30,159 nucleotides of DNA from CALKYB01 sp964510575 (GTDB taxonomy: Bacteria > Bdellovibrionota_C > UBA2361 > SZUA-149 > CALKYB01). Of this stretch, positions 1 through 7,766 are shown piece by piece; the stretch's first letter is position 1, and the number at the start of each line of letters is the position of its first letter. Below the pieces are notes generated by a model. That model did no database searches and was not told where the DNA came from. It worked only from the letters and a program-made list of their open reading frames with translations. Location: positions 1 to 30,159 of the forward strand of contig CAZECN010000031.1 of the NCBI GenBank assembly GCA_964510575.1. The letters are read 5' to 3'. The position numbers and the translations under genes are program-made.

Positions 1-427
1 CATCATCATCCATATTTGTCTCCGCTTTCAGCTCAACGCCAGTAGCTAGGAAAAGATGACAGCGATTAGATTGCAGTGCTGGGTTTGGATGAACAAATCC
101 GAGAGACTCAACTTTCTTAGGGACATAACCGGTTTCTTCTGCCAGCTCTCGAATTGCTCCTGTCTCAGGGTCTTCGCCTGGGTCAATAATTCCACCAGGA
201 ATCTCCAAACAAATATCCTGAACGCCATGACGAAACTGTTCGATTAAAACAACTTGCTCATCATCTGTCAGAGCGATGACATTGTTCCAATCTGGACATT
301 CTATAAAATAATAATCGTCCTGATAATCACTGTCGGGTTTCTGCATTCGCTGCACAACCATGTCGAAAACTCTGGCTTTTGCCACAACTTCTCTACTAAG
401 ACATTTCCAAGGTTTGATTTCTGACAT
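1..427 (-). CDS. NUDIX hydrolase, ADP-ribose pyrophosphatase-like (partial)
   Basis: The reading frame starts at the ATG at 427 and is still open at the window edge, giving 142 residues without a stop. It holds a complete NUDIX box that fits the G-x5-E-x7-REUxEExGU signature: GGIIDPGEDPETG at about residues 77-89 followed by AIRELAEETGY. Upstream is an EQFRHG stretch that is typical of ADP-ribose/NDP-sugar pyrophosphatases of the NudF type. Such enzymes cleave nucleoside diphosphates linked to another moiety in the cytoplasm; the substrate here is inferred, not shown. The start lies 9 nt after the pdxH stop and an AGGT ribosome-binding element overlaps that junction, so it is probably translated from the same message as pdxH. 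The C-terminus lies outside the window. Confidence 0.88.
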   Translation of the reverse strand, partial: MSEIKPWKCLSREVVAKARVFDMVVQRMQKPDSDYQDDYYFIECPDWNNVIALTDDEQVVLIEQFRHGVQDICLEIPGGIIDPGEDPETGAIRELAEETGYVPKKVESLGFVHPNPALQSNRCHLFLATGVELKAETNMDDD

Positions 428-436
428 TTTAATTAC

Positions 437-1036
437 CTAAGGGTTTCGCCGAGTAATTTTCCATTTATCGCCACCTGCAGGCTCATACAAGAAGCTATCG
501 TGTAGACGATTATCCACCTGCAACCAAAACTGAAAGCTAACTGGCTTCACAACAAAGCCCTGCCAATGAGGTGGCCGTTCAACCTCTCTACCCTCAAATC
601 GCTTATCCACCTCTTCTAATCGACGAATAAGCTCCTCTCTTGATTCAAGCTCCGCACTTTGGTCAGATGCCCAAGCCCCCAGCTGGCTCTTACGGGCACG
701 GCTGGCAAAATACTTATCAACCTTTTCCACAGACACAAGCTCCGCGTCACCTCGAATCCTAATTTGGCGGTCTAGCGGCATCCAATAAAAGTTTAAGGCT
801 ACCTTTGGGTGATGTTGAATGCTCTTAGCTTTGTTGGAATTCAAATTAGTATAGAAGACAAAACCCTCAGGCCCATGATCTTTCATCAATACGTAACGAG
901 ACTGTGGATAACCATCCTCTCCCAGGCTGGAGACACACATAGCCTCTGGGTAGCTAATCGTATTGACCGTCAAAGCCTCTTGAAACCAGTTCGCAAACTG
1001 AAGAAAAGGATCTGGATTAAGGTCTTTAATTTCCAT
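437..1036 (-). CDS. pdxH: Pyridoxamine 5'-phosphate oxidase
   Basis: The 199-residue product matches the PdxH family over its length. This FMN enzyme oxidises pyridoxine or pyridoxamine 5'-phosphate to pyridoxal 5'-phosphate in the cytoplasm. Visible family blocks include SRYVLMK (FMN region), FYTNLNSNKA, the WMPLDRQIRIRG strand and the C-terminal substrate-binding RLH (R177, H179), which correspond to the Arg and His that contact the pyridoxal phosphate. The C-terminal signature is not canonical: FQFW replaces the usual EFW and HDS replaces HDR, and the protein ends in RRNP instead of the common RLAP. The key Arg and His remain, so activity is likely. The ATG at 1036 lies 5 nt after the M48 peptidase stop, which suggests a shared transcript. 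Confidence 0.93.
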   Translation of the reverse strand: MEIKDLNPDPFLQFANWFQEALTVNTISYPEAMCVSSLGEDGYPQSRYVLMKDHGPEGFVFYTNLNSNKAKSIQHHPKVALNFYWMPLDRQIRIRGDAELVSVEKVDKYFASRARKSQLGAWASDQSAELESREELIRRLEEVDKRFEGREVERPPHWQGFVVKPVSFQFWLQVDNRLHDSFLYEPAGGDKWKITRRNP

Positions 1037-1041
1037 AGCTT

Positions 1042-1914
1042 TTAGTGTGAATGGGCCTTCTTCTTTTTATCCATCCGCTCATCTTCAGCAAAACTATTTT
1101 TAACTGGTTGGCCCTTTTTTAAACCTCGCTCTTCTAAAACTTCATTAATAACTTTTACCCTTCGACCTGAATCTGGGTGAGTAGAGCGAATATCTGATCC
1201 AAAGCCACCACTGCTACCATCGATATCATCGATTCTCTCAAAAAACTCAGTAGCACCAGCCCCATGTCCATATTTTTCAAGCAAAAAATCTAGGCCAACT
1301 TCATCGGCCGAAAACTCCTGCTTTCTAGAGTAACCACTATGACCAAGCTCTAAAGTTGTAGAGAAAACACCACTTTCCCTTACCCGATCACCAACCACTA
1401 GATGGATCAAAGCAAAAATCAATCCTCGACCCATAAGCCTAAGTGGATCCCTGTGCAGGATGTGGCCAATTTCATGGCCTAACACCATTACTAGTTCATT
1501 TTCAGACTGAGCCGATTTAAGAAAACCTGAGGTTACAAAAATTTGCCCCCCTGCTGTAGCAAAGGCATTTTCCATTGAGTTCTCGACTACTCTCGCCGTA
1601 AACCAAGTTTCAGGATAGTCGCCTTCCTCTCGCAAATCACGAACCATTTCATCAACTAGACCCTGAACATATTCTGTTTCGGCATCAAGTATCTCGCCGC
1701 TTCCGAGTGCCTTGGCCCAATATTCTCCACCCAGCAGTCTGGCCTCAGTGGAAGGAGAAACGTAATGAACTCCATAGTCGACCACCAGACCTAAGAGGAG
1801 ATACAAACCCAAGAGTATTCCCAGGAAACCACCGGCTAGAGTGAGTAAGTCCTTTAACGAGCTCTGCTGAGATAGGTTAATCTCACCATCAGATTCTTTA
1901 GGAACAAATTTCAA
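1042..1914 (-). CDS. M48-family membrane-anchored zinc metallopeptidase
   Basis: The 290-residue protein has one strong N-terminal hydrophobic segment (about residues 24-45), then a peptidase domain. The zinc motif HEIGH is at 147-151 and the third-ligand motif SRKQE-FSAD at about 196-204, with E200 as the expected ligand; both are typical of M48 proteases (HtpX, LoiP, Oma1, BepA group). Envelope members of this family take part in protein quality control, and the single N-terminal anchor makes a periplasmic domain plausible. The tail is Lys-rich and ends HSH. The start is TTG at 1914, chosen because a strong GGAGG lies 10 nt upstream on the coding strand. It sits between a YbjQ-like gene (52-nt gap) and pdxH (5-nt gap). 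Confidence 0.88.
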   Translation of the reverse strand: MKFVPKESDGEINLSQQSSLKDLLTLAGGFLGILLGLYLLLGLVVDYGVHYVSPSTEARLLGGEYWAKALGSGEILDAETEYVQGLVDEMVRDLREEGDYPETWFTARVVENSMENAFATAGGQIFVTSGFLKSAQSENELVMVLGHEIGHILHRDPLRLMGRGLIFALIHLVVGDRVRESGVFSTTLELGHSGYSRKQEFSADEVGLDFLLEKYGHGAGATEFFERIDDIDGSSGGFGSDIRSTHPDSGRRVKVINEVLEERGLKKGQPVKNSFAEDERMDKKKKAHSH

Positions 1915-1966
1915 GGTTTTTTAGCCTCCAACCCAAGTCGAAACCTTGAGTCTTGAGATAGAAAAA

Positions 1967-2428
1967 CTAATAAATAGCTGTGCCGTATGCCAATGCCTCC
2001 ACACTACCAACAGCACCTCTACGGTTAGCTGAACTTCCAATTGCGCTAGTTTCAACCCGAACATTCACAATCGCTTTAGCCTCACCTGCTTCTTTTTTCA
2101 TTCGAAGCACCGCCTCTCTGCGAGCACGGTCAACCAAGGTTTCATAAGTAGAAACTCGGCCTCCGAAAAAATTTCTAAGCACAGCCAAAAATCTTTTAAA
2201 ATGATCTATCGAAACCACTACGCTACCTACCACCATTTTAGCCGAGTTCACTTCTTCAGGAGCTAAGCAAGTTTTCATTGTAACTGCTGGCAAAGGAAGA
2301 AATTCTGTTTCTCTTTTTTTTATGGATTTGTAATGGCCTTTCTCGTTAATCGAACCAACAGTATATCCGACTAAAATAACTAGTGCCGGAATAACTATCT
2401 CTCCAAAATTTAAGAAAAATTCTAACAT
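1967..2428 (-). CDS. YbjQ/UPF0145-like protein with N-terminal membrane anchor
   Basis: The C-terminal 90 residues or so carry the YbjQ/UPF0145 (DUF74) pattern: a VVGSVV strand, a long helix with RARREAVLRM, then the conserved AIVNVRVETS and a terminal YGTAIY. Unlike the neighbouring paralogue it begins with a hydrophobic helix (about residues 9-25), so the domain is probably tethered to the membrane. UPF0145 proteins form pentameric rings and are often called heavy-metal binding, but their role is not settled. Its ATG is 4 nt from the stop of the paralogue upstream, with an AAGAGA element just before it. The pair may act together, one soluble and one anchored; this is inference from gene order. 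Confidence 0.82.
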   Translation of the reverse strand: MLEFFLNFGEIVIPALVILVGYTVGSINEKGHYKSIKKRETEFLPLPAVTMKTCLAPEEVNSAKMVVGSVVVSIDHFKRFLAVLRNFFGGRVSTYETLVDRARREAVLRMKKEAGEAKAIVNVRVETSAIGSSANRRGAVGSVEALAYGTAIY

Positions 2429-2432
2429 TCTC

Positions 2433-2753
2433 TTAGCTCACTTTAACAGCGGTGCCGTAAACGTAAAGCTCTGAAGCGCCTTGCGCCACGGAACTAGTGG
2501 AAAAACGAACATTAATCACCGCATTCGCCCCCATACCAGTCGCCTGTTCCATCATTCTTGAAATAGCTTCACTTCTACTCTCTTGAAGAAGCTCCGTATA
2601 ACCTTTAAGCTCTCCACCAACTATATTCTTCAGACCAGCCATAAAGTCTCGCCCAAAGTTCTTGGCGCGAACTGTACTTCCACTGACTAAGCCATAGTGC
2701 TCAAGTATAGACCTACCCGGAACACTTTCTAAATTTGTAATATGCATCTCCAA
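2433..2753 (-). CDS. YbjQ/UPF0145 family protein
   Basis: A 106-residue soluble protein of the usual length for YbjQ. It shows the family order: a PGRSILEHYGLVSGSTVRAK strand pair, a GLKNIVGGELKGYTELL helix, a SRSEAISRMMEQA helix, GANAVINVRFSTS and a C-terminal YVYGTAV. No membrane segment or cofactor motif is apparent. It lies 45 nt after cinA and 4 nt before a second YbjQ-like gene that has a membrane anchor, so the two look like an ancient tandem duplication with diverged location. A GGGA ribosome-binding element lies about 8 nt before the ATG. Function is unknown for the family beyond oligomeric ring formation. Confidence 0.88.
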   Translation of the reverse strand: MEMHITNLESVPGRSILEHYGLVSGSTVRAKNFGRDFMAGLKNIVGGELKGYTELLQESRSEAISRMMEQATGMGANAVINVRFSTSSVAQGASELYVYGTAVKVS

Positions 2754-2798
2754 ATCCCAAATAAAACTGCTTAACCCTAGATTTTGCCTTCGAAGTCT

Positions 2799-4052
2799 CT
2801 ACTTTATTTCAAACTCTAGATCTAAACCAGACAATTCACGCCTCAACAAGTCCAAGGCTGCAGAACTGGTAATTTGCCTAAACTGGCTGCGGGAATAACC
2901 AAACTGCCTTTTTACGGTCTTTATCTTTTTGTGAGTCCCAAGGCCTAAAAACACTGTTCCCAATGGCTTTTCTTCAGTTCCGCCACCGGGCCCCGCAATT
3001 CCAGTGGTGACCAAGACAAAATCAGCCTGGCTTCTCTCCAAAAGCCCCGAAGCCATTTCAGAGGCCACCTCAGCACTTACAGCACCATGTTTTTCAAGAG
3101 TGGATTCGAAGACTCCAAGCATACTTATTTTGGCTTGGTTAGAGTAAGTAACAACAGACTGGTCAAAAACCTCCGAAGCACCCGGGATAGCTACCAGCCT
3201 GCTAGCAAGTAAACCTCCTGTACAACTTTCAGCAATGGCGACTTTTTTCCCAGACTCTCTGAGTAATTCTGAAACATGCAACTCCAAAGAGTCTGTTTTT
3301 TTGTCCGAATACGCCACTGAACCTAAAGCATTACGAATTTGCTCTTTAAGATCCTCCACTTTCTCTGTGGCAACAGAATTTAGACCTCTTATCGTGAGCA
3401 TTATTTCTGGAAAGTCTGGTCTATAAGCTATGTTAAATTCTTCACCTAAATTAAGCCCTTCAACCACTGATCCAATCCAAGATTCCGAATATCCAAAGCA
3501 GTGCAACCAAGCAGGCTGGTCAACATGTAAAGATTTAAATCTATTGGAGACGAAAGGAACAAGTTCGTTTTCAACCAAATATTTTAGTTCTCTCGGCACC
3601 CCTGGCAGACTAAAAACAGGTATTGAGCCAATCTCCGTTATAAAAGAATTGGCTGTTCCCGTGGGGTTTTCGACTATCTCAGAACCATCCGGAAACAATG
3701 CTTGTAGCTTTCCGTTGTGATAAAGCTTTCGCCCTTTTAAACGCGCTCTTTCTTCTAGACGCTCAATCGTAGCTTTGTCCTCGACCAACTCACGGCCTGC
3801 CACCTTTGCTATTGAAAACCTAGTGAGATCGTCAGTTGTAGGGCCGAGGCCTCCAGTGGTAATTACCAATTCAGATTGTTTGACAGCATCCTCCAGAGCC
3901 CTTTCTATTCGGCTGGCCTCGTCACCTAAAACCCTTACTTCCACAACCTCTGCTCCCAACTCAGCGAACTTAGAACAGATAAAATTGCTATTCGTATCCT
4001 GAGTTCGGCCGTTTAGAAGCTCATCGCCAATGGCCAGAATTGTCGCTTTCAT
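2799..4052 (-). CDS. cinA: CinA-family protein, NMN deamidase fusion
   Basis: The 417-residue length is right for full CinA. The N-terminal COG1058 domain starts with GDELLNGRTQDTNSNFI and has TTGGLGPTTDDLT (residues about 65-77). The C-terminal COG1546 domain has AESCTGGLLASRL, the VVTYSNQAK motif and TTGIAGPGGGTEEKPLGTV. Proteins of this build hydrolyse ADP-ribose through the N-terminal domain and deamidate nicotinamide mononucleotide through the C-terminal domain, so a role in pyridine nucleotide salvage is expected; the competence name is historical. It is probably the first gene of the minus-strand operon that continues through ybjQ-like genes, the M48 peptidase, pdxH and the NUDIX gene. 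The NUDIX hydrolase downstream may act on related nucleotides (inference). Confidence 0.93.
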   Translation of the reverse strand: MKATILAIGDELLNGRTQDTNSNFICSKFAELGAEVVEVRVLGDEASRIERALEDAVKQSELVITTGGLGPTTDDLTRFSIAKVAGRELVEDKATIERLEERARLKGRKLYHNGKLQALFPDGSEIVENPTGTANSFITEIGSIPVFSLPGVPRELKYLVENELVPFVSNRFKSLHVDQPAWLHCFGYSESWIGSVVEGLNLGEEFNIAYRPDFPEIMLTIRGLNSVATEKVEDLKEQIRNALGSVAYSDKKTDSLELHVSELLRESGKKVAIAESCTGGLLASRLVAIPGASEVFDQSVVTYSNQAKISMLGVFESTLEKHGAVSAEVASEMASGLLERSQADFVLVTTGIAGPGGGTEEKPLGTVFLGLGTHKKIKTVKRQFGYSRSQFRQITSSAALDLLRRELSGLDLEFEIK

Positions 4053-4178
4053 CTCAAGTTTCCTGCATTATTTTAGTGCCAATAACTGGCTTCCGACAGT
4101 TGTTGGCGTGACATCTCGTCGTCTATTGATCTACACCCCTGAATCTGACATTATCCCGCGACATTTTACGGGGAAGTC

Positions 4179-4628
4179 ATGAATATCATCGATAAAATCA
4201 ACTCTGAACAAATTAAGACCGATATACCGGATTTTGGACCTGGTGACACTGTTCGTGTCCATCAACTGATTCAAGAGGGCTCTAAAGAGCGAGTACAGGT
4301 ATTCGAAGGTGTTGTAATATATCGTGATGGCGGGGGGATCAATGAAACCTTCCGAGTGAGAAAAGTATCCCACAGCATTGGCGTAGAAAGAGTTTACCCT
4401 CTGCACTCACCAAGAGTTAGTAAAGTAGAAGTTAAACAGCGCGGAAAAGTGAGACGTGCGAGACTTTACTACCTAAGAGACTTGAGTGGTAAGGCTGCTA
4501 AGATTAAAGAATCTTTAGCGCATTTCAAGAAAGACGCTGAAAAGAAAGAGGCTGGTAAAAAAGCTACGAAAGCTCCTGTTAAGGCCGCTGCTTCGAAGTC
4601 AGAGCAAGCCGCTCCACCACCAGCTTAA
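4179..4628 (+). CDS. rplS: Large ribosomal subunit protein bL19
   Basis: The first 110 or so residues match bL19 well: FGPGDTVRVH, a KERVQVFEGVVI strand, TFRVRKVSHSIGVERVYPLH and KRGKVRRARLYYLR-like positively charged C-core. The protein sits at the 30S-50S interface. It is 149 residues long against about 115 in E. coli; the extra tail is rich in Lys and Ala (from about residue 113) and ends in Pro-Ala. The gene stands alone on the plus strand between divergent cinA and convergent bactofilin, without rpsP, rimM or trmD. A GGGGAAG ribosome-binding element precedes the ATG. Confidence 0.96.
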   Translation: MNIIDKINSEQIKTDIPDFGPGDTVRVHQLIQEGSKERVQVFEGVVIYRDGGGINETFRVRKVSHSIGVERVYPLHSPRVSKVEVKQRGKVRRARLYYLRDLSGKAAKIKESLAHFKKDAEKKEAGKKATKAPVKAAASKSEQAAPPPA

Positions 4629-4758
4629 GCCAGGCGCCACTTTCGCCCCACTATCTTAAACCGGATTTGGTTTCGTATTCTTTGTTGGGTGAGGAGTTTT
4701 GTTGACGCTTTAGAGCTTCAAACAGCTGCCCTTGACTGTGTTTTAAGGAATACTTTCG

Positions 4759-5400
4759 CTACTCGCTAAAATCTTCTGCAGCTGCTTCTCTTTGCATATT
4801 ACAAGAGCCTTTATAGAAACCACCGTCTTCTATAGTCACTCTTTTGCAGGAAATATCACCTTCTAGTTCACCACCGGTCCTGATCTCAACCAGGTCTTCA
4901 GCCACGACCTCACCATCAACCGCACCTAAAACGATCAAGCTGCCAACCTCAATACGACCTTTGACCGAAGCCTCTCTACCTACGATCAATACGCTATTAG
5001 AAGTGACCTCTCCTGTGAGCGAACCATCGATTCTAACCGGGGTATCAAACTTAAACTTCCCCTCAATAACTGTGGAAGGACCTAGAGCAGATTTAATATT
5101 ATTTCCAAACCTGCGCTTTAAATCTTCCTCCACCGGAATGGCCAGATTGCTTGGGCTCAAGGTTTTTTCATTCGAAGACGAATCGGCAACCCTCTCAGCT
5201 ACAGCGTTTACCGTATTCTCAGGAAGGGCAAATTCAATCTGTTCATCTTCGAGGTAAAGCTCACCTGGAGGAGCAGGAACTGTATCAAGTGGACTAATCC
5301 CCTTTTTGCCAGAGTCAGAAATTCTTCTCCAACGCTCCAGCGTTTCTCGCTCAAGTTTGTCGGGTTCTTTCTGCTGCTCTCTCTTTAGACTGAAGATCAT
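4759..5400 (-). CDS. Bactofilin (polymer-forming cytoskeletal protein)
   Basis: The C-terminal half (residues about 110-205) is the bactofilin beta-helix: short repeated strands such as VIEGKFKFDTPVRIDGSLTG, GREASVKGRIEVGSL, GAVDGEVVAEDLVEI and GELEGDISCKRVTIEDGG. Bactofilins assemble without nucleotide into filaments beneath or at the membrane and scaffold cell-wall or appendage machinery. The N-terminal 110 residues are charged, low in complexity and probably disordered, longer than in most bactofilins; the first residues are basic (LKREQQK) and could touch membrane. It lies convergent to rplS and divergent from the seven-gene membrane operon at 5568, so it may share a control region with that operon. 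A GGAG lies 9 nt before the ATG. Confidence 0.9.
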   Translation of the reverse strand: MIFSLKREQQKEPDKLERETLERWRRISDSGKKGISPLDTVPAPPGELYLEDEQIEFALPENTVNAVAERVADSSSNEKTLSPSNLAIPVEEDLKRRFGNNIKSALGPSTVIEGKFKFDTPVRIDGSLTGEVTSNSVLIVGREASVKGRIEVGSLIVLGAVDGEVVAEDLVEIRTGGELEGDISCKRVTIEDGGFYKGSCNMQREAAAEDFSE

Positions 5401-5426
5401 CTAGGGCACTCCAAATAAAAACTAAT

Positions 5427-5441
5427 CCACCTCTAAGGTGG
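5427..5441. promoter_or_regulatory. Perfect inverted repeat between divergent genes
   Basis: CCACCT-CTA-AGGTGG is a perfect six-base inverted repeat with a three-base spacer. It lies 27 nt upstream of the bactofilin start and 126 nt upstream of the plus-strand operon. It could be an operator in the shared control region or a hairpin in the bactofilin leader. No recognisable regulator family consensus is matched, and the length is short enough that chance is possible. Confidence 0.3.
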
Positions 5442-5567
5442 CTAAACATCTACCACTACTAAATAACACGCTGAACGCTCTATCGACCAGAAATATATTG
5501 CCTCAAAGCCTCCTTACGAGCTTTACTATGGCACTATCTAAACTGCGCTAAAGCTAATTTTAAAGCC

Positions 5568-5864
5568 GTGAAAACCAAAGCAATTTCAGAACTAAACAAG
5601 CCCTCAGCATTAGAGCCAGAGACGGCTGCAGAGTGGTTGGCGGCACGTGACCTAGAGAGCTTCGCTATTTTCCTTATAGAGGCTCACTTACCTCTAACTT
5701 CAATCCTCTCCACCATTTGCTTGGTAGGATCACCACTAATGATGCCTTTCGTCGCTCAAACTAGAATTTCAGAGTTTCAAGGATTACTCGATGATCACGA
5801 AAAACTAGAATTGTTGATGAAGCTTTTAGAAGAAAGCCTAAAAACAAAGGCAGGGAGGAAATAA
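5568..5864 (+). CDS. Small hydrophobic protein, first gene of the DUF6754/MutL-like operon
   Basis: This 98-residue protein is not recognised. It begins with GTG at 5568 preceded by only a weak purine stretch. Residues 1-25 are polar, residues about 30-62 are largely hydrophobic with two prolines and could form one membrane-dipping helix or hairpin, and the C-terminal third is a charged helix (DDHEKLELLMKLLEESLKTK). The stop codon overlaps the ATG of the next gene by one base (TAATG), implying translational coupling with the DUF6754-type gene. From position and size it may be a small subunit of the complex encoded by the operon. The start is less certain than for the neighbours. Confidence 0.72.
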   Translation: MKTKAISELNKPSALEPETAAEWLAARDLESFAIFLIEAHLPLTSILSTICLVGSPLMMPFVAQTRISEFQGLLDDHEKLELLMKLLEESLKTKAGRK

Positions 5865-6703
5865 TGGATCATGCAACTCCTGCTGCTGTTATCCTTAGCC
5901 TGGTATTGCTGGCTCCAATTTTTTACTACATATTTAAAGCCCAGTCCGGCCTGAAAATTCCTATAAGAAGAATACCTGGAATTGATGCAATAAATGAAGC
6001 CATTGGGCGCACTGTCGAGCTAGGTCGACCAATCTCTTTCACTACAGGCTTAACGGGTGTCAATGCACTGCTATACGCCTGCTTGGGAACCCTAAAGTAT
6101 GTCGCCCGCAAGGCTGCAATGTTTAGCTCCAAGTTTTTTGTTCCTTGTAGCGATCCTGAAGCCCTGGTGCTTACTGAAGTTACAACTCAAAGTGCCTACC
6201 GAGCTGAAAAGAAGTTTGCTCTATACAATCCAGAATCTATTCGCTTCCTCTCAGAAGATCAGTTCGCCTATGCCGCCGGATATATGGGCCTGGTCCACAG
6301 AGAAAATGTAGGAGCAGCATTTTTATTTGGTAGTTTCGCTGCGGAGTCGTTGATCCTAGCAGAGGCCGGTCAACAAATTGGAGCTTTTCAGGTTGCGGCT
6401 ACAACCTCACCGCCCCAGGTTCCTTTCTTCATTACTGCCTGCGATTACACTTTAATTGGAGAGGAACTTTACGCTGCTGGAGCTTACCTCTCTGAAGATC
6501 CAGTCCAAACCGGGAGCCTTAAAGGACAAGACATAGCAAAAGCCATTCTTCTCTCAACTGTCATATTGGGCTCTTTAATAGCTACTTTCTTTCCTACCAC
6601 CTCATCAACTGGAGAAGATGACAATTATTTAAAACGCTGGCTTGAAACCCCTTGGACAACTGCTAGCTCCGGTGAAGAAAACCCCAAAGGAGATGGTAAC
6701 TGA
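5864..6703 (+). CDS. DUF6754-type membrane protein
   Basis: The 279-residue protein has an N-terminal membrane helix (residues about 8-25), a central conserved domain, and a C-terminal membrane helix (about 226-245) followed by a polar tail. The centre carries stretches I associate with DUF6754: LGRPISFTTGLTG, EVTTQSAYRAEKK, then RFLSEDQFAYAAGYMGLVHR and FLFGSFAAESLILAEAGQQ. No catalytic motif is evident. A strong GGGAGG precedes the ATG, which overlaps the previous stop by one base. It is followed, again with a one-base overlap, by a six-span membrane protein. In context it looks like a core membrane subunit of a complex energised by the ASKHA ATPase encoded downstream; that link is inference. 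The family assignment is from memory and needs an HMM search. Confidence 0.82.
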   Translation: MDHATPAAVILSLVLLAPIFYYIFKAQSGLKIPIRRIPGIDAINEAIGRTVELGRPISFTTGLTGVNALLYACLGTLKYVARKAAMFSSKFFVPCSDPEALVLTEVTTQSAYRAEKKFALYNPESIRFLSEDQFAYAAGYMGLVHRENVGAAFLFGSFAAESLILAEAGQQIGAFQVAATTSPPQVPFFITACDYTLIGEELYAAGAYLSEDPVQTGSLKGQDIAKAILLSTVILGSLIATFFPTTSSTGEDDNYLKRWLETPWTTASSGEENPKGDGN

Positions 6704-7764
6704 TGGATACCTCAACTCCTCCTAACAAAGTACCGTTCAGGAAAAGACTGATACCAGCAGTAACTTTTCTAGGTGGAATATATTTCTTTTTAGAATTCTT
6801 TCTTCCAAAGAAAATTGGAGGCTATGAATTTGGTAAATACTTTGAAGAGATTTCCGATGCTTTCATAATCATGGGAGCAACCGCTATCGGCTTAGGCATA
6901 ATCAATCTAGTACGAGTACACGCGGGTAATATTCTCAAAGGACGAAGAGGCTGGTTCAATTCAGTGGCCTTGCTTCTAGGGCTCATCGCAACTTTCTTAA
7001 TTGAATTCGTTGATTTCACGAATGCCGAAAGTAGAGCTAACGAATTAGCCAAACTAAATTCTCTTCCTAAATACGTTAAACAAATTCAGGAAGAAAATCT
7101 TCCAAATAAAGAAGCTGCAACAAAAATAAAAGCTCTCGAAAATACTTTAAATAAATTCTCAGAAAAAATAGAAACCGAAGATTTTCCAATTTCAGCAAAT
7201 TTCGTAGAAAACCTTGAGATAGCGGATAAAGAATTACCTTCAGAACTTAGAAGCAGCTTAGAGCTAGCTATTTCTGAAAGTTCCAAACACCAAAAAAATC
7301 TAAGTCGAAATCAGAAAGTTAAAGAGGATAGCTACAAGGATCTTTCCGCTTCCCTTCAGAAACTATTTGGTTCAGCACACAGGGTATCAGAGAAACAATA
7401 TCAAAGCCTCGACAGCCGAAAAGCTTCATATTTTGTTTTCGAAGCGTTGTTCACCCCTCTAGGCGCTGCGATGTTTTCCCTGCTAGCATTCTACGTCGCC
7501 ACTGCAGCTTACCGTACTTTTCGAATTCAAACTGTTGAAACCGCAATTATGATGTTTGCGGCGCTAATTGTTGTTTTGGGACAAATTCCTTTTGGTCCAC
7601 TCTATATTTCAGACCAACTCCCAGCTATGAGAGAGTGGTTAATGGAATATTTAAGTACTCCCGCTTTTCGCGCGATCTTAATCGGTTCGTTGATCGCTGC
7701 TCTGGGGATGTCTATTCGAATTTGGCTTTCTCTAGAGAAAAGTCCTCTTGATGGAGATGCCTAA
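6703..7764 (+). CDS. Multi-span membrane protein with central helical domain
   Basis: Not assigned to a named family. The 353 residues form two blocks of three predicted membrane helices (about 16-35, 50-70, 84-103 and 247-267, 276-296, 318-340) separated by about 140 residues rich in Lys, Glu, Ser and Leu that look helical or coiled. That layout is unlike a transporter of a common superfamily and resembles a scaffold with a long soluble insert. Its ATG overlaps the stop of the DUF6754-type gene (TGATGG) and the next gene starts 2 nt after its stop. Membership of the same complex as its neighbours is strongly suggested by these junctions. Confidence 0.85.
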   Translation: MDTSTPPNKVPFRKRLIPAVTFLGGIYFFLEFFLPKKIGGYEFGKYFEEISDAFIIMGATAIGLGIINLVRVHAGNILKGRRGWFNSVALLLGLIATFLIEFVDFTNAESRANELAKLNSLPKYVKQIQEENLPNKEAATKIKALENTLNKFSEKIETEDFPISANFVENLEIADKELPSELRSSLELAISESSKHQKNLSRNQKVKEDSYKDLSASLQKLFGSAHRVSEKQYQSLDSRKASYFVFEALFTPLGAAMFSLLAFYVATAAYRTFRIQTVETAIMMFAALIVVLGQIPFGPLYISDQLPAMREWLMEYLSTPAFRAILIGSLIAALGMSIRIWLSLEKSPLDGDA

Positions 7765-7766
7765 CC

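Noticed and set aside
4131..4406. Minus-strand open frame across the rplS start
   Set aside because: It is antisense to an unmistakable ribosomal protein gene and matches nothing known.
4629..4758. Weak AAACC...GGTTT stem after rplS as a terminator
   Set aside because: The stem is only five base pairs and no T-run follows.
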